Shown here piece after piece: positions 44,901 to 56,400 of a stretch of 64,000 bases of DNA. The notes under the pieces are model-generated. The model did no database searches. It saw only the letters and a list, made by a program, of their open reading frames with translations, and was not told the DNA's origin. Each line of letters begins with the position of its first letter. Within the stretch, counting starts at the first letter, position 1. Location of the stretch: assembly GCF_030867095.1 (NCBI RefSeq), contig NC_081833.1:73599395-73663394 (forward strand), in the 5' to 3' direction. This DNA comes from Alligator mississippiensis. Taxonomy: Eukaryota > Chordata > Crocodylia > Alligatoridae. The translations under genes were made by a program, and so were the position numbers.

Positions 44901-47900
44901 GCGTGTGTTGTAAGATCTGGCTGTGGTTCACCATCGTCTGCTGTGGCCCTGCTCCTGCACCCGGCAGCTGCTGCTCTCCTGGCGCCAGGAGCCGTTTCTG
45001 ATTCCTTTCCCCCCTGCAAATTACCCAATGGCCCTTAACGAGGAAAATGCTCCAGCTGTTATTTCTATTTGCGGTTCTCTTGGGGGAAGGAGAGAGGACA
45101 GGCCTTGGTATTCCCAGGCAGGGGTGTTCACACAGGGATAGGGTTTGAGGCTGTTTCCTGGCTCAGCAGATAGGCCCAGGGAGTAACACGCAGCCTGGCC
45201 CTTGTTGGCGGGGGAGGGCCTCTTCCTGACTCTGCCACTGATCTGCTGGGTGTCCCTGGGCAAGTCACTTTGCCTGGACTTGCCCCAGCTGGTTAGCCCA
45301 CAAGTTCTTCAGAATAAGGTTTGCCTCTCATTGAGCTCAATGCCTAGTGTACGGGGAGCCTGGTTTGGTCGTAGCCTTTAGGATGAGACTCTGCTCATAA
45401 TAATCGGCAAGAGGAATAAGCATGGAGGGGTTGAAGGGCGATAGCAGGGGGCCTGGGTGCTGCTGACACAGAGATGCACAGGAGAGACATGAATTTCTCT
45501 AGCCAGGCCCAACACACCTGGCAGGTTATCTGCCCTAAAACACACATGCTTGCTGTCCTGACCATAGTGGGGAAGGACCATGCTCGCAGGAACAACTGGG
45601 AAAGCCCAGCACCTTATATTGGGTCTCAATTTCTCTCTGGTCATTTTTCCCCCTCTCTCGCCCACTATTTTCTGCCATGCTGTTCCGCCCTTCTTATGGC
45701 AGGAGCCTCCTTGCAGAGCCCTGGGTCAGGAGGAGGCAGAGAGACCGGTCTCTGTATGTGTCCTGAGATTTAGTCCAAAAGCCAGTGCTGGGACAGAGTT
45801 AAATCCCAGGAGAAGAGGGAAATGCTACAGATAGCAGTCATGCCATGTGTACATGCAGCTTCAGATATGTGCATGCACCCAGAGAAAGACAAGTAAGACC
45901 TGTGGCTCTCAGAGGTCTTTGGAGAACCCCAGGAGCTCTCAGCACCTCCTTTCCAGCCCCAGCCAGCAATGCTCGTAGCACCGCTGAGCTGCCTGCATGC
46001 CCAAAGGGAGTGCTGAAGTCAGGGTTTGCAGCTCAGGCTCCTCTGAGAGATGGTTTCTCCCTCTCTCAAAGAAAACAAGACAACTTGCCCCAGACACTGG
46101 AGCAGGAAACAGACCCTTTCCCAGTCCCTCTGTGCACGGACGGCATTTGTACGACTCCCCTGAGAACTGCATCCCATTGCAATGTGTCCCCGGCCCCGCC
46201 GACCTGCACAGCAGCTGGGTAAAAATAAAACCTCTCCAGCAGCCAGCTGTTCCTCCAGCTTTCCTGGCCCATGACAACCCTCCGAGTGTGTAAAGAGGAG
46301 CATAGGCACTGAGTTTTTAATGCAATGTGTATTTAACTTGTGGTACTCATGGCCACAGGAGGTGATGGAGGCAGAGAGCAGAGCCAGGTTCACCAAGGGA
46401 CTGGATAAACGGATGGGTGATAGATCTATTAATGGCTATTGAACAGGATGGTAGGAGAGGTTTCCTCTGGCATTTCTAAATGTAGAATAGTGGATGGACT
46501 ACACGGGGGTTGGACTAGATGACTTGCAGAGGTCTCTTCCAGCCCTCCCCTACAATTTCTATGATGCCAGGGAGGATATTGAATCGGAAATGGATCTCTA
46601 GAGATATCCAATTCAGTGCTCTCCCTCTATAGCATCCCCTTCTGCCACTGTCAGGGACTGCCTACTGCACTAGATGGACCACGGGCCTGACCCAGTATGG
46701 CGCTGCGTATGCTCCTTGGAGGAGGAACAACCCCCGGTAGAGGTGCTGCTCCAAACCCAGGAGCTGCAAGCAGCCAAAGGCAGCACCCTCATATCCGGGG
46801 GGACCAAAACCCTTGTCCCTGTAGAACCACAAGCCTCCTCCTTGTGACCCAAAGGGAAACTCCTCTAATTGAAGCAGCAGCAAGGTTTTTATCCTTCTAG
46901 CAGATGCCAGGACAGTGGGAAGCAATGCAAATGGCACAGGCTGTGTTGCATTACAGCACGGTCCATCAGTCAACAAAAAGTACCTTGTCTCTCAATAAAG
47001 TAAAGGGCCCCAGACATGGGGTCCTTGCATCCATGCTGCTGACTCGTTCCCACCAAAGTCCCATTGAATGGGGCAGCATCCAGCTGCTGCATGGCTGCAA
47101 GGAAGAGGCTTAGAGCAGAGCTAACAGGATCACGGGCTGGCTGCAATCTAGGCTGAGGTGCAAAGCAGGACGCCTTGGCCCGTTCTTCAGGAAACCTCAC
47201 GAGTTTGGGGGGAGGATGTGTTTACAGAGGAGCGGGTGCATGGTGTTCCCTGGGCTGTGGAGATGGGGTTGGGGACCTGTTATACCTACCTGGGAAATGG
47301 AGCACTAGGTTCAGCGGAGGACAGGGGCAGGAGCTATTTCTTCCTAGGGAGATGTCCCCATCCAGACCCAGCTGGAGGTCCTTGCTTTGGGCCTAGAGGT
47401 CATCTGGCCAGGGCATAATGGTTCACCCAGGCAGCTCCAAAGGCGCCTGTGGGAATCCTCATGGCAGCTCCCACCTCAGTGAGTCCCAGTGAGAGAGGCA
47501 CCAATTTGAATCTGACTCCGGTGCCCAGAGAGGCACCAATACGCTGAGGGGTTGCAGCCCCAGCCGATCCGACTGAACAGAGCGTGTGGCAGGAACAGAA
47601 GCCTGAGGCTGAGAAAGGGCCTGGGTGCAAGAGGGCACGTGCATGCAGCAAAAACTATCTGCAAGTGCACGCTAATTGCCTCCACGTGGGTACAGCTTCT
47701 GCGCCCATGCGTGTGCCCCTTTCCTCGCCTGCAACAATCCTGGTGACTTTGCACGGGGCTGCAGTGCCCTCTAGTGACCCTGACCGTGCATGGGCCAGGG
47801 ATCTCAAAAGCACTTGTGAGCAGAGGTACACAAGCCCCCTCCCCTCCCCATCCCCGTGCCCCTAACACACTCACCTCCAGCACAGGCTTGGCGTTGTTAT

Positions 47901-50900
47901 GCACAGACAGGATGTGGGTGACCCCGTTCCTTGCCAAATTTTCTTTGTCCTCAGAATCTGCAGATACAAAATTCTCATAAGTGCCCGTCCTCTCTTTTAA
48001 AATCAGCCTCACGCAGCTCTAAGGGGTAGCACTTTCTCTGCTGCATTGAAAATACGCAGCGGTCTTCTGGCTACCATCCCACATAGCACCCATTTACTAT
48101 CCGATCGGTCTCCGGAGCACGATAATGAAATCAATAATCCAATAGGTCTTTCCTGGTGCTAATGGCTCTGATGTTACTAGGAACAAGAAATCATTGGGAA
48201 ATGGAAAGGGGTTTTTTTTCCCCTCCTCCTAAAAATGCCATGTTCTTGGCATTTAGAGAAGAAATGTTTGACTTTTCCTCAAGAATAATTTGGACAAAAA
48301 TGAAAACTGACAGGCTCTGATAGCTCTCAGGGTGGATCACGAGGATTTCCATGTGGGGTACAGCTCTGCACAGAAAGGTCCCCACAGCCAGAAATCCAGT
48401 ACCAGCGGCCTTGATGCCGGCTCCCTCGGTGAGCCTGAGCAAGCTGCTCAGATGCTCTGTGCCTCAGTTTCCCCCCTTGTGAAGATGGGGGTCAATCATA
48501 TGAGCAGCCCATCTGCCTCGGGGCAGTGGTAACTCATGGCAGAGCCTCTGCTGCATCACCGTGAAGCTTTTAGCTGGGCTGGAAAGCAAAGAGTAAGGGT
48601 CTGAAACTGAGCCATTGCACGGGACGTCCCGAAGCCAAGCCCTGTCGCTGGAGGGATGTGAGGATTAGTGCATTAACGCCCACCGGGGGCATGCAGAATT
48701 AAAAGGCCTGTAGGCAGCTGCACCTTGGTGCTCGTTCAGGACCTCGCAGCACCACGGGAGGCAGCTTCTTCCCTCTCCAAAAGGATAGGCTTGCCCCTGT
48801 CCTAAAGGACGATCCCTATTAGCAGTGTGGGGACTATGTGAGACCTGTAGCAGATGGTGTTAGATGTAGTGCCAGACTACCCCCTTATCCTGCTGGGGTG
48901 CAAACACACAGAGGCTGTTCGTGCTTCTGCTGTCTCTAGGTGGGAAGGCTCCCCAGACACACCAGCCCACAGCCTTGCTCTCTCCACCACTTCCCTTGCA
49001 GTGTCACCGCCCGGCCTAAATTAGCCCTGGGACCTGACCTGTTTCCTGGTCACGGAAGAGCTGTCTGACCCACTTTTAAATGAGGGCTGGGGTGAGAAAT
49101 AGTTTATAATCACGAGGAACGTTTCTTCATGGGACATCCATCCAGCCTTTCCCTGACCTTTAAAGAGAGTCTCTTTTTGCACCAGGATTCCTGGCCAGGT
49201 AGAAATTAGATCCTTTGAATAACAAGGCCAACTTTTTCCATTGGCATTGGAGCTAGCGAGCTAAAGACACAGCCGTTAGCCTGCAACCTCTCTGCCTGCT
49301 CCCTGGTAATATAATGTCTGGGCCACCCCTCACCATTATCATAACCCTCCTAGGCTGGGCGGTACTGTGATCCTGATTTCCTGATGAGCACAGAGAGGCT
49401 AAGTGATTTCCCCAAGGTTACACAAGGGGTCGGTTGCACGGTCCCCAAGTCTCCAGCTGGTGCTCAAGCTCCTGGCCCCTTTCTGCTGCCCTAGACTTGC
49501 ACAGCATCTGCAGCACTCACTACGATGCTCCAGGCCAGTGGGAAAGGGAGAGGGCAGGTGTGCCACAGTTTAAGCCCCACACCCTCCCCAGGTGTTACTC
49601 TGATCCCCTTGCCCTGGCCAATTTGCTGCTCTGCTTTCTGCTCCCTCCCCAGTCTGCCACAAGCCATTCCAGGAGGCTTCCTGTGCCACTTATGACATGC
49701 GTGCCGCAGGGTAGCTAGCAACGGGACCAGGAGCGGTATTGAGTAGATACACTGCAGCTGCATGCAGAAGCCCTGGTCAGAGGCAGAATCATATCATGCA
49801 AGAAGCCTGACCTGTAGAGTCATAGTCTAAGACAAGAAACTGAGGCCAGGAGTTAGGAGCAGCACCAGAGAGATGCAAGAGTTGTTCTAGAGGGAGACTT
49901 GGGGGTCTCATCTCTTGGCAATTATATCCCAGCCTGCCTGCGAAGCCATTTAACAGGCTGATTTCACAGAGGCTTCGCAGCTAAGGTGGGTCTGAAGGAA
50001 GCCTAGGGAGGAGGAAAAGGCACTGTAAGACCTTATAAATGAGTCCTTGGAGTGTTATAGCCCAGTCTGGAAAAATGTACCAAAGAAGGCTTCCCTCGAG
50101 ACAGCCTGCTCTGGGATATGTCCCTCATTTATATCACCAGGTGAGCTCTCTGGTGCAGAAGGGCACGGGGGTAATGACATGCAAATATCAGCACCGAGTC
50201 TCCCGCCAGGCTGCTAGAAACTGGACTGCATATGCAGCACGCATGCAAGGAGCTGGAGCCTGCAGGGAGGGTTTGCTTAGGTCAGGACCCTCGACCCCAG
50301 AAGCAAACATCACGCTGCTGAAGATCCGAGACCGAGCGCAATGTCACGGCAGGCTCCGCCGGGCTGGGATTTCAGGGCCAAACACAGATGAGAAAGAACC
50401 CGGGTCCCTAGCCTGGAGGTGCTGAGACCTCAACTCACAGTGAAGTCAATGGTTGTTTGAGCAAGTTCACATCCTCTGGGAGGTACTTTGCACCTGCCAG
50501 GATCAGGCCTTTGCCCTCTCTTCACTGCTGGCAGCAGGAACTGTGCTGTGCTTGACATCCTGGACAACACCGGTGATAGGAAATGTGCCCGGGAAACAGC
50601 AAGCAGTTGGCAAAAGACACTTACCCCGGATGTTCCCAAGGTAGAGACCTTTAACCACCTGGGAGACAAAGAAAGAGACACTTCAGAAGGAGTTCTGCAG
50701 CTCGGGCAGGGAGAACTGCAGCCCTGCAACGAACCGGGGCAATGGGAAGAGCTGCGGGGACCTGCTTGGAGGGTATCAGGTGCCAATGATAGGGCATCAG
50801 ATGCAGCAGATGACAGGGCTGTGTTTGCACTGAGGACAGGCCGTGATGCAGCAAGAACACGTGTGATATAAAGCACGACAGTCTTGTTACCATTACCGTG

Positions 50901-53386
50901 GAGTCCGGGGGGCGCTGGGGGCTGTACAATACAAAAGTTTCTCTACCCTGAACCTGGGGCTGCAGCAGGGTAGGAGAGGCTGTAATACTTTGCCCACAGC
51001 TTGCACCAACCCCTGTGCACCTTTTATAATGTTTTCAATGGAAAGCTGGGTAATAAAGGGATGCTGAGCCTGCACAAAATAGCAAGGGCTGACACTACAC
51101 AGTCTGCTAGCTAGTCCCAAAAGTAAGGGAGCCACCGTGGGAGCAGACCCTGTGGATCTGGGACTCACTGGGCCTGAGGAGGAGGGCAAAACCAGAGCTG
51201 ATTCTGCCTTGACTCACGAGGCCCCTTCCAGCTGGAGTTTCCTATGACCCCCTCTTCTTCCATCCTCTCCTTTCTCAGCTCAGTCTGCCTGTTCACTTAT
51301 GCCCTGCTCTGCAAGCCAAAGTATGCACTTAACACTTTTTTTTAAGTAAAATTTTTCATGTTCCAAGCCAAATCATCCAAATCAATTCCAAATCCATGAG
51401 TCATTCAAGAACCATATGTGGCCCTGCTACCGGCAAACATCCTTCACCCCCACCTGGGGCTTCAAATGTTTCCAAACCCTTTGGCAGGCATCCTATGTGC
51501 AGGCCCAAGCCCAGAGGCTTGAGGTTCGGATGCCCCCGGGTTTTGCTCACCCTCAACCATAAGGCCGCAGGAGCAAACTAGCCATTTCCATAAAGTGGGT
51601 GTAAAGCCAAGATCTTCCCACGGGCAATGAACATAGGAGAGTTCATCACTATATATTACCTCCGCGGGTACTACCCCATGCCAGAAAGTGGTCATCCCCT
51701 GCCCGTGGGGAAACCACCGTGAGGATGATGGTATATCCCAAAGGATGCACTTAACACTTCTGACATAACATATGCATGAATGGCATAATGTGCAATCGGT
51801 CCCCTGCATGCACCCCATGGGACCACTCACAAGCTTAAACCTACGTACATGCTGCAAGCGTTCATGGGATCAGGACCTCTGGCTGCAAGCACCATGGGTC
51901 GAATATAAAGCAAAAGCACAGAAATGCAGGGGATTTGCTAACCCACGGACAAAGGGCGCGGGGCTGGAGGCACTGCTGATTGCGCAGTGCAGGTGGCTGC
52001 AGGGCCAGGGCTGGGTTCCTCAGCCTTCATGCAAAGGGTGCAATTCAGGGGCTCAGTCTTCCTCCCGTCAAGCAGTGCCCCGCTGACAAAGTGGCTTTAC
52101 AGTGGCGGTTGGACTTGGGACTGAGACCCTCATCTCCCTTCACATAGCTGACCCATGGGAATACCTCTCAGGGTGACAACAGATGGGGGGTTTATCCTGG
52201 GTCTGATGGTCCCAGGCTTTGAACTGCATCTGAACAGGCAGGGGATAATGATTTACACACACAGCTTGAACTCCTGTTAGCCAAGATTGTTCCAAGGAGA
52301 CGTGTTATCTTGGATGCTTCACAGGTCCAAAGGGGGACAATGGGCTTGTACAATGGGACAGAAACCAAGATATCTGTTTTTAGTCTTAGTCTTTGGAAGG
52401 CAGTGTAGATTTGTGCCTTATAGACAAATTAAATCCGAGATGCATGAGCTTATCCTCATACCTAAGCGTATTATCTCAGTCATTAGCAACCCAGTGACTG
52501 GCAGCAGACACAAAAGGCCCCCACCACCGCATTGCCTGTGCCGCGGGCACTCCAGTCCCCTAAGATCCTGCATGTTACCCATCCTGCCACGATGCCATAA
52601 GAAGAGGCATCAAAGCTTATCTGACCGGCAGGTGACACCATCGGGGAATGTGACTCAGGTGCCAAACTAGCTTGCCCAACATGTTGGCAAAGCCCAGGGC
52701 ACATTGAGTTGCCTGGTAACAAAAACACAAACAGCTCCCACCGAGAACTTTTAATAGAGGAGGTTTGACTGTGAATGATGAGCAAGGGCTGTGCCCGGAG
52801 ACACTGGGGACTTTGTTTTGCATTTCTATGGCAACCTCCTCTTCCAAACAGTTTGAGAGGTTGGCTCGGAGGATGGAGGAGCTGGAAATAGATGGCAGAG
52901 GCGCGGACTGTTTCTGCTCAGGACACGTCCGCCAGCGTTTCTGAGCAAACAGGTCTCGTCCCCAGCCCTCTGCTGCTGGTCACCAGGAGGGGAGGGGGTA
53001 GCCATGAATATTTATATAGCGCAATAATCTTTGAGGGCACTTTGCAAAGGTGAGAGGAAGGTTGCTGGGGGTATTTTCCTCATTCCCAGGTGGCTCTGAC
53101 CTCAGAGAGCTGACTCCTAGCATTGGCTAAGCCGGGAAGAAGAAAACAGGATCAAAGCATCACTGTTTGCCAGTGATTCCCAGCCTCTTGGAGGCCATGG
53201 CAGCCTGGCACAGCCATGAAACCCCGTGTGCTTAGGGACATGGGGGGACCGCAAAGCCCTTTCTGCCCCCATCTCAATCCAGATGTGCTCAGATGGAAAG
53301 GGTCTAGCCCACAACTCCAGCCCCATGCCCCCTAGATCAGACAAAGCAAGATCAGACAGCCAGTGAGTCATCTATACTGGCATATC

Positions 53387-53417
<31 letters not shown>

Positions 53418-56400
53418 GGTTGGGCAGGACAGGAGGAGTAGGGAGTCCAGAGGCAGAAATCCATGGTGGAAGAGAAGGTGAAAGCAGCTGATTTCTGCCA
53501 TAAGAGGTGAGGGATTCCTGCTGCACAGAGCAGGTGGAAAAGCCCCTTCCTAAAGCATCCTCTTCACACGATGCAGGACCAGAATGGCTCTGTGCCTCCA
53601 AGGCACATCTGACAGAGGCCAACCTGAAAGGCATCGCTCATTGGCATCTGACTGAGCCCACCATAAGATGAAGAGGGGGCAGGTAGCACTGCACCCCAGC
53701 AACTGAACCCAAAGCTGCAGCAAGTGGAAGCCCCCCTCCAGCAGGAGAGCATCTGCGAGGGCTGGAGAAGCTGGGGGAGCAGCTGGGGGGCTTAGAGCGG
53801 ATGCACGTCCATACCTTTCCCTGGGATTACAAAGCAGCGAACGTCCCCAGGGCCCTGCTTCGTGTCTGCGCCACCATGCATCACCCCGGATGCAGGAAAA
53901 ACACCCTCTGTGCTGCCCAGCTGTGCCCAGCGCTCTGCCGTGCACCTCCCCAGGCTCTCCGAGCCCCCGACCATCTGCTGCATGGCTCACGGCGTTTCTC
54001 TGGGGCTCTCGCGGCGGCTGTGAGTAATGTCTGACAAAGCTCACGGCTGCGTTGGGAGAGCTCTGCTGCCAAGCACGACGTGCGCGTGTGTGTACAAAGC
54101 CACCGTGTTCCTCACGGAGGCCCTGTGCCACCCTCCCTCGGCTCATTAGGCTCAGTGCCAGCCTAGACAAGGCCATCAATCAGCAGGCCAGGAGCGTGCC
54201 AGTCTATTAAGTCAATGAAGAAGGCAACAGTCCCATCAGGGTGTGCGTGGAGCAGGCCATCTCATCTCCCTCCAACTCCTTCATATTTCCTCTCCAGCAC
54301 CTTATGCTTTGTCTTTGAAGTGCTGCTGCAGGATGCTGGAATGCAACCACGAGGATGCCTGGCTGCAGCTCCAGGGCTGTGAGTTCAAGCCTGACTTCGG
54401 ACTCCTGCCAAAGGCTGTGACCTAGCTGTGAGAGGGCACCTGCTCATCAAGCCAGGGAGGCAAAGACAAGAGGATGTGATGCTGGCCACATCACTCTGGT
54501 GTGTGCTATTGGCTGCAGAAACCAGCATGCCTTTGCCAAGCTAGTGAGACAGGCTGCTTTGTATTGCTGGCTTGGTTTGGACAGACCGGTGCACATCTAA
54601 CGGGTTGTCCAAAGCCCCTGACTGGGATTGTTGCATTGTCTTGTGGAAAGTGAGGGACCTAGTTTCAAAGGATGCAGGTGTCTTTTGATCTCTGGAGCAT
54701 CCCACAAGCTAGCAGAAGGGGCTGGGGGTCAGCAGAGGAAATCTCTAAATACAGACCCAGGGCGGTGCTGAAAGCACCGTGATCTCACCCAGAGCTGGGA
54801 GTGTCTGTGGGGGCTGGGGCGAGACCATGCTCCTCCTCAGGAGACTCAGGGAGGAATTTTTCTATTTAAAATACCTGGGGCAAACTCATTGGCCACAGGG
54901 CTTTACTCTTTCAGCCTCTGCAATGCTCTTCATTCAGTTATGGGCAAATGGGTACAACTAGCAAAGGGCTTCACCAATGCTCAGCCCAGAAGCATAACCC
55001 ACTGGGGAAACCCCAGCATTCATGGGAGGTTGCCGTGCTCCCACATCCCATGCCTTTAGCACCAATTTTGTGCATGTTAGTGCTTCCCTACACACCCCAG
55101 CAGCTGCAACGAGGGCACTGTATGAGCCTCTCAGCTGTCTTTTGAAATCAGTGAGTCTCTACCTCTCACGACGGCAGAGAAAGGCTTGTCTAGCAAGTGC
55201 ACATCCGAGGCTCAGAACCCAGAAGGCAAACCAAGCCCTGCTCTTATTCCTACTAGCATTATAATGAACGATGACGATGATAACCTCCTGTTTTAAGTCC
55301 ACTGCCTGGCTTTGGAGGCCCATCCCTTAACACTGACTTGGCAGCTGGCTCCCCAATTCCCGGTCTGTGTAGAAGCATATTCACTCAGCCACTGGCAGCC
55401 AGCCCCTCCTCAGACACCTCGCGTGCCCTGCAAGTTATAGATGTGACTGCCTTTTCCATTTCCGCCAGACTTGGCCTAGGCTTTCCTGGGCGGTAGGAAC
55501 AGGTGCAGGGAGCTCTGAGCGCTTATCGGCAAGCCCAGCTGAGTGGCTCAAGGGAGGGCTTCAGTACAGAAATGGGGTTTTCCAAGGGGCAAGGAGGCGG
55601 GCTCTGTGAAGTCCTCAGAAGTGCAATACAGCGGCTCCATGAAGCAACATTGCAAGATTTTGGCCGTTTTGCTTGGATTTTTCATGCTTTGCCTTGCCAA
55701 TTTTCAATGAGTCCTAGTAGTAGATGCTATGAGATGCACGTGCACCACTGGCATTCACCGAATGGATTCAGAACTGTGCAACAACGTGTCAGAGACCCCA
55801 TACCGCTAAACATGGACAGATTCTCCGAGAGCTCACCTGGCGGTGGCATGATCTACCCACGCTGCCAAAGTGCTGTCCCTATGACAGGTAACACAATGCT
55901 GGCCATCACATTCCCTAAGGGGATGTGGGTTTGTTACCATCCTAACCTATACGGCAAGTTTCCTGGCACCCCTATCATAAGACTTCTAGTGCACACGCTG
56001 GCAGTGCCACCTTACCCCGCGCTGACACTGCTTGTCAGCAGAGGTAACGTGTGCATCACACCAACCTTGGTAACCTTACCAAGAAAGCAACCTGCCAAAC
56101 CCTGCACACTGGCTCCCCGGCCTATAAATGTTTAAAAGCTGTCGATCTGCTTAAATAATTTAAAAATCTACTCCTGCTGCTGCTACAAATGACTTCTAAC
56201 CATCCCCGATCGCTTACTTGCAAGCTGAGGTGCTAAAATGGGAGGGTTAGGAAACCGCATGCCACTGGCATGTCCATGAACTTATTTTCTGTCCTCCACA
56301 GAAGCAGTGATCTCGTCCTGGGGCTGCTGAGGTGCAAGTCATCCTGCCAGTTCAGCTGTCCTCTCCTGGGGCTGTGGGCACGCTTTTCTGTGTTACACCC

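Larger units (their letters stand above)
41502..47874 (-). other. DUSP22-like intron 3
   Basis: Holds CR1-like tails near 41735-41775 and 42300-42445, a MIR-like piece (45215-45380) and a CR1 3' end (46330-46570). The GC-rich stretch 43,800-45,000 has several long overlapping open frames but no coherent gene. Confidence 0.8.
47958..50624 (-). other. DUSP22-like intron 2
   Basis: Contains MIR-like pieces (48395-48505 plus; 49375-49460 minus) and the hAT-like repeat at 49589-49725. The rest is unassigned. Confidence 0.8.

Noticed and set aside
44262-44934. 212-codon and overlapping open frames on both strands
   Set aside because: GC-rich intron sequence with several mutually exclusive frames, no recognisable domain and no splice partners.
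53550-54179. 209-codon minus-strand open frame
   Set aside because: No domain, signal or family resemblance. It lies within phosphatase intron 1 in GC-rich DNA and overlaps competing frames.
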